Shown here: piece by piece, positions 17,135 through 25,754 of the stretch
Layout: every line of letters begins with the position of its first letter
Position numbering within the stretch: position 1 is the stretch's first letter
Assembly: GCA_030835135.1 (NCBI GenBank)
Contig: JAUQWO010000088.1
Location: 86,784 to 150,783, forward strand
Direction of reading: 5' to 3'
From: Bacteroidota bacterium
GTDB lineage: Bacteria; Bacteroidota; Ignavibacteria; UBA10030; UBA6906
Length of the DNA stretch: 64,000 nt
Made by a program: the position numbers and the translations under genes
The notes under the pieces: model-generated
The model's input: the letters and a program-made list of their open reading frames with translations, nothing else
Databases searched by the model: none
Told to the model about the DNA's origin: nothing

Positions 17135-19408
17135 GTGCGAGTGACCGTAGTGCCCCCTGTTTCCCTGGAACGCATTCAGACGATCTCCCTCCCCGTCGAA
17201 GGCATGACGTGCGCCAGCTGCGTCAGCCGCGTGGAGAAGGCTGCTGCGTCCCTGCCCGGTGTCCATACTGCTGTCGCCAACCTCGCCAGCGAAAAGCTGA
17301 CACTCACCATCGAGCCGGGGCGGACGGATCTCCAGCGGTTGAAGTCCGCTGTCGAGAATGCCGGCTACACCCTGACCCTTCCTGCAGCGAACGACGGTGC
17401 CGGTCAACCGCCTGCCCGCGATGCCGCTCTCGCGTCGCTCCGTTCGGAACTCGTCCTCAGCGTTGTGCTCTCACTGCCCGTCATGATCCTCAGCATGCTC
17501 GCCATGTCGCCAGGCGTCATGGCGCAGGGATGGTTCGATCACGACACGCTGAACAGGATCCTGTTCCTCCTGACGGTCCCCGTGATCTTCCTGCCGGGTA
17601 AGCGATTCTTTGCCGGGATGTGGGCAGCCACGCGACAGGGCACGGCGGACATGAACACGCTGGTGGCAGTGGGTACGGGGGCTGCGTTCGCGTACAGTAC
17701 CGTGGCTGTGCTCTTCCCGCGGTGGCTTGGACATTCCGGCGGAATGCCCGACGTGTACTTCGACACGACCGCCACGATCATCACCCTGATCCTCCTCGGC
17801 AAGTACCTCGAGCTGCGGGCCAAGCGCCGGGCGTCCGATGCATTGAAGATGCTGCTGTCGCTGCAGCCCGCGACCGCCCGCATCGTCCGTGACGAAGGGA
17901 TCGAGACCATCCCACAATCACAGGTCGCCGTCGGGGACATCCTCACCGTCAGGCCTGGCGAACGGATCCCGGTGGATGGCGTCGTGGTGTATGGCGCGAC
18001 GGCGGTCGATGAATCGATGGTCACCGGCGAGAGCATTCCCGTCGACAAGGCCGCAGGCGACACGGTGATCGGCGGCACCATGAACGTGAATGGTGCCATC
18101 GACTTCCGGGCGACGGCCGTAGGCTCGGCGACCGTGCTCCAGCGGATCGTGAAGCTCGTGGAAGAAGCGCAGGGATCGAAAGCGCCGATCCAGCACCTTG
18201 CCGACAGGATCGCCGCGGTGTTCGTTCCCACCGTCATCGGCATCGCCGCCATTACGTTCCTCGTGTGGCTCCTCGCCGTGCAGGTGCCGTTCGTTCAGGC
18301 CCTGGTCCACGCCATCGCCGTGCTCATCATCGCATGTCCGTGCGCGCTCGGGCTTGCAACCCCGGCAGCGATCATGGTGGGGACGGGCGCCGGTGCACGC
18401 ATGGGCGTGTTGATCAGGAATGCAGAGGCGTTGGAACGCATCGGTGCCATCACGACCGTGGTCTTTGACAAGACGGGGACACTGACCACCGGGAACATCA
18501 GCGTCGTCCGCGTCACACCGGCGGTCGGAACGGAGCGCGACCGGGTCCTCGCCCTGGCGTCGGCATTGGAGGCCCGGTCGGAACACCCTCTTGCACAGGC
18601 GATCGTCCGGGCTGCACAGGACGAGGGGTTGACAGTTCCCGTGGCGACGTCCTTCACCGCCCTCACCGGGGTTGGGGTCACGGGCATGGTCGATGGCATG
18701 GAGGTTCATGTCGGCCGGCCGGTGGGCGATCACGGCCTGGCGACGGTGCCCGGTGATCTCCGCGACGCGATCGCCGCCGACATGCAGCAGGGGCGTACCG
18801 TTGTGCTGGTCCAGGCAGGTGGTGTTGCCATCGGTGCGATCGCGCTGGCGGACACGATCAAACGTGGTTCAACGGATGCCGTCCATGCGTTGACGGACCT
18901 CCATGTGCGGTCGGTGATGCTCACCGGAGACCATCCCGACGCGGCGCGATCGATCGCACGCCAGGCGGACATCACCGACGTGCACGCAGGCCTGCTGCCG
19001 GAAGGAAAGGTGGAGCGCATCAAAGCTCTGCAGGCGAAGGGAGAGAAGGTGGCAATGGTGGGTGACGGCATCAATGATGCGCCCGCACTCGCGGCCGCCG
19101 ATGTGGGTGTGGCAATGGGTACGGGTACCGATGTTGCCATGGAGACCGCGGACCTCACCATCGTCAAGGGCGACCTTGCGGGGGTGGTGCGCGCCATCGG
19201 TCTTTCGCGGCGGACGATCGCAACGATCCGTCAGAATCTGTTCTGGGCGTTCCTCTATAATGTTCTTGGCATCCCCCTTGCCGCCGCCGGCCTGCTCGAT
19301 CCGATGATCGCGGCCGCTGCGATGGCGTTCAGTTCCGTGAGTGTGCTCACCAATGCACTCCGGCTCCGCAGGGCGGTCAGGGATGATCTGACACCGACCA
19401 CACATTGA
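17135..19408 (+). CDS. copA: Copper-exporting P1B-type ATPase
   Basis: A 757-residue inner-membrane ATPase that exports Cu(I) from the cytoplasm. One N-terminal heavy-metal-associated domain carries GMTCASC (about residues 23-29). The actuator loop has TGES, the sixth membrane helix has the metal-binding CPC (about 399), the P-domain has DKTGT (about 446), the nucleotide domain has SEHPLAQAI, and the hinge has GDGINDAP. The LYNVLGIPLAAAGLLDP and AMAFSSVSVLTNALRLRR segments near the end are typical of Cu(I) subgroup IB-1. The GTG at 17135 is tentative: there is no good ribosome site, and GTG codons at 17144 and 17153 are alternatives. No CsoR or CueR regulator lies beside it. Confidence 0.93.
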   Translation: MRVTVVPPVSLERIQTISLPVEGMTCASCVSRVEKAAASLPGVHTAVANLASEKLTLTIEPGRTDLQRLKSAVENAGYTLTLPAANDGAGQPPARDAALASLRSELVLSVVLSLPVMILSMLAMSPGVMAQGWFDHDTLNRILFLLTVPVIFLPGKRFFAGMWAATRQGTADMNTLVAVGTGAAFAYSTVAVLFPRWLGHSGGMPDVYFDTTATIITLILLGKYLELRAKRRASDALKMLLSLQPATARIVRDEGIETIPQSQVAVGDILTVRPGERIPVDGVVVYGATAVDESMVTGESIPVDKAAGDTVIGGTMNVNGAIDFRATAVGSATVLQRIVKLVEEAQGSKAPIQHLADRIAAVFVPTVIGIAAITFLVWLLAVQVPFVQALVHAIAVLIIACPCALGLATPAAIMVGTGAGARMGVLIRNAEALERIGAITTVVFDKTGTLTTGNISVVRVTPAVGTERDRVLALASALEARSEHPLAQAIVRAAQDEGLTVPVATSFTALTGVGVTGMVDGMEVHVGRPVGDHGLATVPGDLRDAIAADMQQGRTVVLVQAGGVAIGAIALADTIKRGSTDAVHALTDLHVRSVMLTGDHPDAARSIARQADITDVHAGLLPEGKVERIKALQAKGEKVAMVGDGINDAPALAAADVGVAMGTGTDVAMETADLTIVKGDLAGVVRAIGLSRRTIATIRQNLFWAFLYNVLGIPLAAAGLLDPMIAAAAMAFSSVSVLTNALRLRRAVRDDLTPTTH

Positions 19409-19428
19409 ACGAATACGGAAAGGCACCT

Positions 19429-21123
19429 ATGGAAGCGGGATCTGTTGTCATCGGCGTGGACTACGGCACGGATTCCGTGCGCACGGTGATCGTTGACGCG
19501 GCCCATGGCCGCGAGATGGCATCGGCGGTCTTCTCGTATCCCCGCTGGGAGAAGGGGATGTACTGCGATCCTCCCACCAACCGCTTCCGTCAGCATCCGT
19601 TGGACTACCTGGAGGGGTTGGAATACACCGTGAAGACCGCGCTCGCCGCTGCCCCGGCGGGAACGGCGGGCCGGGTGAAAGGGATCTCGATCGATACCAC
19701 CGGATCGACCCCCGTTGCGGTGGACAGGAAGGGGACGCCTCTTGCGCTGACACCGGGGTTCGAAGAGGAGCCCGATGCGATGTTCATTCTCTGGAAGGAC
19801 CATACTGCGGTCCGTGAAGCGGCCGAGATCAATACGGTGGCAAAGAGCTGGGGGGGAATCGACTATACCGAATTCGAGGGCGGGATCTACTCGTCGGAAT
19901 GGTTCTGGGCAAAACTGCTGCATGTCCTCCGCGTGAACCCCCGTATCCGTGAGGCAGCGCATTCCTGGGTGGAGCACTGCGACTGGATCCCGGCGATCCT
20001 GACGGGCACGACCGACCCGTTGACGATGAAACGCTCCCGTTGCGCCGCCGGGCACAAGGCCATGTGGCATGCATCCTACCACGGGCTGCCGGCCGAGGAG
20101 TTTCTCGTACGGCTGGATCCACTCCTGACCGGCCTTCGGGCTCGACTGTTCAACGAGACCTACACGAGTGATGTTGCGGCCGGGCAGCTCACGCCCGCAT
20201 GGGCAGCGAAGCTCGGCCTTCCTTCGTCCGTTACCGTCGGCGTGGGGGCCTTTGATGCCCACATGGGAGCGGTCGGCGGAGAGATCCGTCCCTACGTGCT
20301 GACGAAGATCATGGGCACGTCCACATGTGATATGCTGGTCGCGCCGACCGCCGACCTGGGCAACAAGCCCGTACGTGGTATCTGCGGACAGGTAGATGGT
20401 TCGATCCTTCCCGGAATGGTGGGGCTCGAAGCGGGGCAATCTGCCTTCGGCGATGTCTATGCGTGGTTCATCGATGTGCTGCTCTGGCCCGTTCGTCACG
20501 TGATCGGGACCTCCGGTCTCGTGGACGCCGCGACGCGCGCGAAGCTCATCGAAGAAGCAGAAGAGAAGACCATCCGTGCCCTGTCCGATGCCGCCTCCGC
20601 GATCGCGCCGGAGACCTCCGGCGTCCTGGCGCTCGACTGGATGAATGGCCGCCGCACGCCCGACGCGAACCAGTTGCTGAAGGGAGCGATCGCGGGGTTG
20701 AACCTGGGCAGTGATGCTCCCCGCATCTTCCGTGCGCTCGTGGAGGCGACCGCGTTCGGTGCGCGCCAGATCGTGGATCGCTTCCGCGCCGAGGGCGTCC
20801 GGATCGATGGTGTCATCGCGCTGGGCGGTGTCGCCAAGAAATCGCCGTTCATCATGCAGATCGTTGCCGATGTGATGGGGATGCCCATCGCGGTTCCGCG
20901 GTCGGACCAGACATGTGCGCTGGGCGCTGCCATGTGTGCCGCGGCAGCGGCGGGAGTGCATCCCACCCTGGATGCAGCGAAGAAGGCCATGGGCAGTGGT
21001 GTCGAACGCGAATACCGTCCGGACCCGGGCCGCACGGCCCTGTATGCCGCCCTGTACGAGCGCTATCAACGATTGGGTGCATTCATCGAATCCGAGATCA
21101 TGAAGGAACACCAGACAGCATGA
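19429..21123 (+). CDS. araB: Ribulokinase
   Basis: The 564-residue enzyme phosphorylates L-ribulose (and often D-ribulose) to the 5-phosphate in pentose catabolism. FGGY-kinase motifs are clear: VIGVDYGTDSVRTVIVD at the N-terminus, ISIDTTGSTPVAVD, EHCDWIPAILTG, VGVGAFDAHMGAVGG, KIMGTSTCDML, and the C-terminal IALGGVAKKSPFIMQIVADVMG. The length matches AraB rather than shorter xylulokinases. The ATG at 19429 follows GGAAAGG; an in-frame TTG at 19405 overlaps copA and is unlikely. Its stop overlaps the araD start (ATGA), so the two are coupled. Confidence 0.93.
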   Translation: MEAGSVVIGVDYGTDSVRTVIVDAAHGREMASAVFSYPRWEKGMYCDPPTNRFRQHPLDYLEGLEYTVKTALAAAPAGTAGRVKGISIDTTGSTPVAVDRKGTPLALTPGFEEEPDAMFILWKDHTAVREAAEINTVAKSWGGIDYTEFEGGIYSSEWFWAKLLHVLRVNPRIREAAHSWVEHCDWIPAILTGTTDPLTMKRSRCAAGHKAMWHASYHGLPAEEFLVRLDPLLTGLRARLFNETYTSDVAAGQLTPAWAAKLGLPSSVTVGVGAFDAHMGAVGGEIRPYVLTKIMGTSTCDMLVAPTADLGNKPVRGICGQVDGSILPGMVGLEAGQSAFGDVYAWFIDVLLWPVRHVIGTSGLVDAATRAKLIEEAEEKTIRALSDAASAIAPETSGVLALDWMNGRRTPDANQLLKGAIAGLNLGSDAPRIFRALVEATAFGARQIVDRFRAEGVRIDGVIALGGVAKKSPFIMQIVADVMGMPIAVPRSDQTCALGAAMCAAAAAGVHPTLDAAKKAMGSGVEREYRPDPGRTALYAALYERYQRLGAFIESEIMKEHQTA

Positions 21124-21842
21124 ATCCGTATGCCGAACTGCAAGCGCGGGCACTCGCCTGCAACCTCCGCCTTCCCGCATCGGGTCTCGTGACGGGGACC
21201 TTCGGGAATGCGAGCGCATTCGACCGTCAGCGCGGTGTGTTCGCGATCAAGCCGAGCGGTGTACCGTTCAGCGAACTGAACGCAGAGGATCTGCCGGTGC
21301 TGGATGTGACCGGCACGGTGGTGTATGGTTCGCTGCGGCCGTCGTCGGACATGCCGACGCATGCGTTGTTGTACAAGTCATGGCCGGACCTCGGCGGTGT
21401 CGTGCACACGCATTCACCGTATGCCGTGGCGTGGGCGCAGGCGATGCGGCCCATTCCCGTCTTCGGTACGACACATGCGGACCATTGTGACGGCGATATT
21501 CCCTGTACCGCACCGATGGCCGACGACCGGATCGAAGGCGACTATGAGGTGGAGACCGGGCGACAGATCCTGGACACCCTTGCCGGGTATTCCCACACGG
21601 ACGTGACCATGATCCTTGTCGCATGTCACGGTCCGTTCACCTGGGGTGCGACCCCGGAGAAGGCCGTGGACAATAGTATCGCGCTGGAGCTCATCGCGCA
21701 GATGGCGCTGCACACGATCCGGATCGCACCGGCGACGCCGCGCCTGAAGGAGTCGTTGTTGAAGAAACACTTTGAACGCAAACACGGGCCTGGCGCGTAT
21801 TATGGACAGGCCACCCCCACGAGCGAGGACACACCCCAATGA
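21120..21842 (+). CDS. araD: L-ribulose-5-phosphate 4-epimerase
   Basis: The 240-residue class II aldolase/epimerase converts L-ribulose 5-phosphate to D-xylulose 5-phosphate, which enters the pentose phosphate pathway. Typical elements are LVTGTFGNASAFD, the substrate segment IKPSGVPFSEL, SSDMPTHALLYK, the metal-binding HTHSPYAVAWAQA, and THADHCDGDIPCT with the later CHGPFTWG histidine. The ATG at 21120 overlaps the araB stop; the frame is open into araB but those residues do not belong to the family. It ends in an ATGA overlap with the isomerase gene, so three enzymes form one translationally coupled operon. Confidence 0.93.
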   Translation: MNPYAELQARALACNLRLPASGLVTGTFGNASAFDRQRGVFAIKPSGVPFSELNAEDLPVLDVTGTVVYGSLRPSSDMPTHALLYKSWPDLGGVVHTHSPYAVAWAQAMRPIPVFGTTHADHCDGDIPCTAPMADDRIEGDYEVETGRQILDTLAGYSHTDVTMILVACHGPFTWGATPEKAVDNSIALELIAQMALHTIRIAPATPRLKESLLKKHFERKHGPGAYYGQATPTSEDTPQ

Positions 21843-23317
21843 GAAATCTTCCCGTAGTGAACACCGGCCTGATCGCTGTCAGTCGTGATTGTTTCCCCGC
21901 AGAGTTGTCCCGCACACGCCGCATCCAGGTGGCGGCAGAGTGCGCGAAGGCCGGGATCCCGGTCGTGGAACTCGAGACGGTCGTGGAGAATGAGAACGAC
22001 GTGGTGAAGGCATTGAAGGAGATCGCGGAGAAGAAGATCAACGCGCTCTGTCTGTACCTTGGCAATTTCGGTCCGGAGGGGCCGACCACCTTGCTGGCGC
22101 AGAAGTTCGGTGGACCGGTCATGCTGGCGGCAGCGGCCGAGGATTCCGGCAAGGATCTCTACGCGGGACGCGGGGATGCGTATTGCGGGATGCTGAGCGC
22201 GTCCTACAACGTCGGTCTCCGGCGGCTCAAGGTCCATCTGCCGTCGTATCCGGTGGGCACCCCCGCGGAAGTCGCCGGGATGATCCGCGACTTCATCCCC
22301 GTCGCCCGTGTTTCCCTCGGACTGCGGAACCTGAAGGTCTTCTCCTTCGGTCCACGTCCGCACGACTTTCTCACGTGCCATGCCCCGATCCAACCCTTGT
22401 TCGATCTGGGCGTGGAGGTGATGGAGAACAGCGAGCTGGACATGTACGATCTGTTCCAGCAGAAGAAGGGTGACGCCCGCATCAAAGCGCTGGCCGCGGA
22501 TATGGCGAAGGACCTCGGGCGCGGGAACACCTATCCGGAGTTGCTCGAGCCGCTTGCGCAGTTCGAGCTGGCCCTGCTGGACTACATGGAGAAGAACCTC
22601 GGTGCATCGTCGTACGCCGTGTTCTCCAACAAGTGCTGGCCGGCATTCGAGAAGTATTTCGGCTTCACGCCGTGCTACATCAACGGCCACCTTGCGCAGC
22701 AGGGTATTCCGATCTCCTGCGAGTCGGACATCTATGGTGCCTTGAGCGAATATGTTGTCACCTGTGCCACCATGCTTCCCCCCGCCATCCTGGACATCAA
22801 TAATACGGTGCCCTATGATATGATCGAGGAGGCGAAGGGGCAGGTCCGCGATTACTCGCCGCATGATCTCTGGATGGGTTTCCATTGCGGGAATACATCG
22901 TCCTCCTGCATGGCAACGTCGATGATGAAGTATCAGTTGATCATGCACCGGATGATGGAGCCGGACAAGGAGCCGAACATCACGCGGGGAACGCTCGAAG
23001 GCCGCATCAAGCCGGGTTCGGTGACGATCTTCCGTCTACAGTCAACCTCCGATGCCCTGCTCCGCGCGTATGTGGCGGAAGGCGAGATCCTGGACATCGA
23101 TCCGAAGTCGTTCGGATCGATCGCGGTGTTCGCCGTGCGTGAAATGGCACGGTTCTACCGTCACGTATTGCTGGAGAAGCGTTTCCCGCATCATACGGCG
23201 GTGGCGTTCGATCACGCCGGCCGGGCACTCTATGATGCGATGCGGCTCATCGGGGTGCATGATGTCGGCTTCAATCAGCCCAGGGGGATGATGTATCCCA
23301 CCGAACACCCCTTCTGA
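21839..23317 (+). CDS. FucI/AraA-superfamily sugar isomerase, probable L-arabinose isomerase
   Basis: The 492-residue protein belongs to the L-fucose/L-arabinose isomerase superfamily. It resembles the FucI-like branch: PVMLAAAAEDSG, NVGLRRLKVHLPSYPVGTPAEV, VFSFGPRPHDFLTC, the likely metal-binding ISCESDIYGALSEY and the His in LWMGFHCGNTSSSCM. It does not show the opening or typical motifs of classical AraA. Overlap with araD and coupling to araB predict that it makes the ribulose used by AraB, most simply from L-arabinose; D-arabinose or L-fucose are alternatives. Downstream is a strong hairpin, so the operon ends here. The family call is firm, the substrate is inferred from context. Confidence 0.8.
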   Translation: MRNLPVVNTGLIAVSRDCFPAELSRTRRIQVAAECAKAGIPVVELETVVENENDVVKALKEIAEKKINALCLYLGNFGPEGPTTLLAQKFGGPVMLAAAAEDSGKDLYAGRGDAYCGMLSASYNVGLRRLKVHLPSYPVGTPAEVAGMIRDFIPVARVSLGLRNLKVFSFGPRPHDFLTCHAPIQPLFDLGVEVMENSELDMYDLFQQKKGDARIKALAADMAKDLGRGNTYPELLEPLAQFELALLDYMEKNLGASSYAVFSNKCWPAFEKYFGFTPCYINGHLAQQGIPISCESDIYGALSEYVVTCATMLPPAILDINNTVPYDMIEEAKGQVRDYSPHDLWMGFHCGNTSSSCMATSMMKYQLIMHRMMEPDKEPNITRGTLEGRIKPGSVTIFRLQSTSDALLRAYVAEGEILDIDPKSFGSIAVFAVREMARFYRHVLLEKRFPHHTAVAFDHAGRALYDAMRLIGVHDVGFNQPRGMMYPTEHPF

Positions 23318-23351
23318 TCGAGGGGTGATCGGTCGGATGATGAACCAGCGG

Positions 23352-23379
23352 CCCCGGCAGGGAATCTCTCCCGCCGGGG
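23352..23379. terminator. Terminator hairpin after the pentose operon
   Basis: CCCCGGC-A-GGGA pairs with TCCC-GCCGGGG around ATCTC, between the convergent stops of the isomerase and the oxidoreductase genes. It has no long T tract. Confidence 0.7.
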
Positions 23380-23403
23380 TCGTCGCGTTCCGGGATATCC
23401 GGG

Positions 23404-24108
23404 TCAGCGTGCGGCCGTGGTCCCCTGCAGGACGTTGATGGTGACCATGGGATTCTTCGTGGATGCGTAGAGGCGGATCCAGAGCGCGAGAAACATCTCG
23501 GTTCCCCGCGCCGTGGTGATGTCGCCGAGATCGAGGATACTGGACCGTTGCCAGCCGAACCACTCGCCGAGGTATCGTTGCACCTCGGCCTTGGCGGCGG
23601 CATCGTTGCCCGAGACGAAGATCGTATGGTCACCGGAGACCACCGCCGGGCTCACCATCACCGACGCATTCACGGTATTCAGTGACTTCACCACCTTGAG
23701 TGCCGGGAAGGCACGCTGAATCTGTTCAGCGAGCGAGTCCGTATTACAGACAGACAGGGTCGGCGGGAAACCCTTCGAGAAGTCCAGCGGGTTCGCGATG
23801 TCGATCAGGATCTTCCCGGCCAGATCCTTCGGGTCGGCAGACGCCAGTGCTGCGAGTGAGCCTCCACCGGCGGTCGCATTGATCAGGACCTCACCGTGCC
23901 GGGCGGCGTCCCTGAATGGTGCCAGCGTCGCCTTCGGGTTGTCCTTGATCCATGCGGAGAAGGGCGCGCTTCCCATGCCGGTCTTTTCCGTGCGGGCCAG
24001 GGTTCCCGCGACATCACGGGTGCCGAACTGGACATCATGACCTCGTGCCATGAGTGCGCCTCCCACGACCTGGGCGACCATCCCGGTGCCAAAGATACCG
24101 ATCTTCAT
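23404..24108 (-). CDS. NADPH-dependent F420-reductase-like oxidoreductase
   Basis: The 234-residue protein opens with a perfect Rossmann motif, MKIGIFGTGMVAQVVGGALMARGHDV, then FGTRD, a pattern of the NpdG/F420-NADP oxidoreductase and ProC-like family that binds NADP. LINATAGGGSLAALAS, ILIDIANPLDFSKGFPPTLSV and VVKSLNTVNASVMVSP follow the family course; FVSGNDAAAKAEVQ and ILDLGDITTARGTEMFLALWIRL complete it. Many bacteria without F420 carry such proteins with unknown substrates. The frame is preceded by AAGGATCCTCA. It is convergent with the pentose operon and divergent from the sigma-factor operon. Confidence 0.8.
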   Translation of the reverse strand: MKIGIFGTGMVAQVVGGALMARGHDVQFGTRDVAGTLARTEKTGMGSAPFSAWIKDNPKATLAPFRDAARHGEVLINATAGGGSLAALASADPKDLAGKILIDIANPLDFSKGFPPTLSVCNTDSLAEQIQRAFPALKVVKSLNTVNASVMVSPAVVSGDHTIFVSGNDAAAKAEVQRYLGEWFGWQRSSILDLGDITTARGTEMFLALWIRLYASTKNPMVTINVLQGTTAAR

Positions 24109-24240
24109 TGAGGATCCTTACGTGTTGGTGATGGATATGTGCTCAAAAGAACACCGGCACGGCAGAATTCATTCCCGTGACGGCGGAGTCCCCACAACCT
24201 TCCGACGCCGGGAGGCGTCCAAGAGATACGACAGGTCTGC

Positions 24241-24810
24241 ATGCACGACTCCGAACTCATAGCAAAAGCACAGGGAGGGGACTGGTCCGCCTTCGGCGAA
24301 CTGATCCGTCGCCACGACGCGGCCGTACTCTCGCTTGCCGCGCGGTTCGTGCATAATGCAGATGATGCGAAGGACGTGTACCAGGAGGTCCTGATCCGGG
24401 TCTATCGTGGCCTTCCTTCGTTCCGGGGCGACAGTCAGTTTGCCACGTGGCTGCACCGGATCACGGTGAATGTGTGCGTGTCGTTCATGCGCCAGAGGAA
24501 GCGTGCCGGGACACGGAACGGTGTACAGGGCGACGATGATGTGGACGGGGTGGATCTTCCCGTGGTGGAGCCGGTGTCCGATGCGGTCGCGCCGGACCGC
24601 CGGGCAATGGACGGCGAGATCCGGGATCGGATCACGCGTGCGCTCGATGTTTTGTCGCCCCGTCAGCGCATGGTCTTCACGCTCTATCATGAGCAGGAAT
24701 ACACGCTGAAGGAGATCGCTGGAACCCTGCAGTGTGGTGAAGGAACGGTGAAGAGGTATCTGTATGATGCAACCCGTGCGATGCGCCGGGAACTGAGCGA
24801 TCTGCTTTAG
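24241..24810 (+). CDS. ECF-family RNA polymerase sigma factor
   Basis: The 189-residue sigma-70 family protein has region 2 (about residues 5-95: FGELIRRHDAAVLSLAARFVHNADDAKDVYQEVLIRVYRGLPSF...FATWLHRITVNVCVSFMRQ) and region 4 (about 130-187: ALDVLSPRQRMVFTLYHEQEYTLKEIAGTLQCGEGTVKRYLYDATRAMRREL). It lacks regions 1 and 3, as expected for an ECF factor. It is followed after 11 bases by its probable zinc-finger anti-sigma factor and then by a DUF4097 gene, so it is likely held inactive at the membrane until an envelope signal. Autoregulation is usual for such operons but no target promoter motif was identified here. Confidence 0.93.
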   Translation: MHDSELIAKAQGGDWSAFGELIRRHDAAVLSLAARFVHNADDAKDVYQEVLIRVYRGLPSFRGDSQFATWLHRITVNVCVSFMRQRKRAGTRNGVQGDDDVDGVDLPVVEPVSDAVAPDRRAMDGEIRDRITRALDVLSPRQRMVFTLYHEQEYTLKEIAGTLQCGEGTVKRYLYDATRAMRRELSDLL

Positions 24811-24821
24811 GAGGACGGCCA

Positions 24822-25754
24822 ATGATGATGTTCCATAGACACTACCGGGAATTGCTGCCGTTGCGCGCTGCCGGACGGCTCTCGGCGACCGACGCGGTGA
24901 AGCTCGACAGGCATCTGGACGGATGTGTGGAATGCCGGAAGGAGCTTGACGAGATCCGTCATCTGCAGGCGATCATGACGGCGGTTGCAGGTGAGCGGTC
25001 CACCGATCCTGCGCTCGCCGCGGCCCGGACGCGGACGGCGGATGCGTTCCGTGACAGCGCGTATGCCCATGGCCGGAGGCGGCGAGACCGGTTCCCGCGC
25101 GCAGGACTCGTTCCGCCTGGAGTGGCCTATGCGGGTGTCGGACTTGCGCTGCTGGCGATGGGGTTCTTCGGTGGCAGACTCATCGGACAGCGGAGCGGTG
25201 CCGGGGATCAACTGGCTGCAGGAGACCCGGAGATCCGCGTGATGCAGGTCGTGATGCCGCAGGGCGAAAAGGACTCGGTTGTGGTCACCTACGAGCAGGT
25301 CAGGAGCGTTCGTCTCCACGGAACCCTGAACGATCCGGCGGTGATGCACGTCCTTGCGCGCGCCCTGGTCAACGGCGACAATGCCGGTGTCCGGCTGCGC
25401 GCGCTGGAGGCGGTGGCGGCCACCGACCGGCCGACCCGTGGGCGGGAGGTCCGTGCAGCGTTGTTGCTTGCGCTCACGACCGATCCGAACGTCGGTGTGC
25501 GCCGGCAGGCGCTGGGCGCGCTTCGCCGTATGCCACCCGACACCGGTGTGCGGGACGCGCTCCTGCAGGTGCTGATGCACGACACGAATCCCGGCCTGCG
25601 CATCGCGGCGATCAACGCACTCGATTCGCTCGGCACCACCGTGGCGCTCACCGATGAGGCCACGCGTTCATCCCTCCGGCAACTCGTCGCGCGGGATGAG
25701 AATCTCTATGTTCAGGTCAAAGCACGATCACTTCTCGAAGGACGTATCCAATGA
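24822..25754 (+). CDS. Transmembrane anti-sigma factor with zinc-finger N-terminus and C-terminal HEAT repeats
   Basis: The 310-residue protein begins with a cytoplasmic zf-HC2-like anti-sigma zinc-binding segment, LDRHLDGCVECRKEL (His-x3-Cys-x2-Cys). One membrane helix follows at about residues 103-123 (PPGVAYAGVGLALLAMGFFGG). The outer part (about 150-310) contains HEAT-like helical repeats: NAGVRLRALEAVA, PNVGVRRQALGALRRM, PGLRIAAINALDSL and YVQVKARSLLEG. AGGAGG seven bases before the first of three consecutive ATGs sets the start. It overlaps the next gene (ATGA). The periplasmic HEAT domain is probably the sensory or protein-binding part, which is inference. Confidence 0.85.
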   Translation: MMMFHRHYRELLPLRAAGRLSATDAVKLDRHLDGCVECRKELDEIRHLQAIMTAVAGERSTDPALAAARTRTADAFRDSAYAHGRRRRDRFPRAGLVPPGVAYAGVGLALLAMGFFGGRLIGQRSGAGDQLAAGDPEIRVMQVVMPQGEKDSVVVTYEQVRSVRLHGTLNDPAVMHVLARALVNGDNAGVRLRALEAVAATDRPTRGREVRAALLLALTTDPNVGVRRQALGALRRMPPDTGVRDALLQVLMHDTNPGLRIAAINALDSLGTTVALTDEATRSSLRQLVARDENLYVQVKARSLLEGRIQ

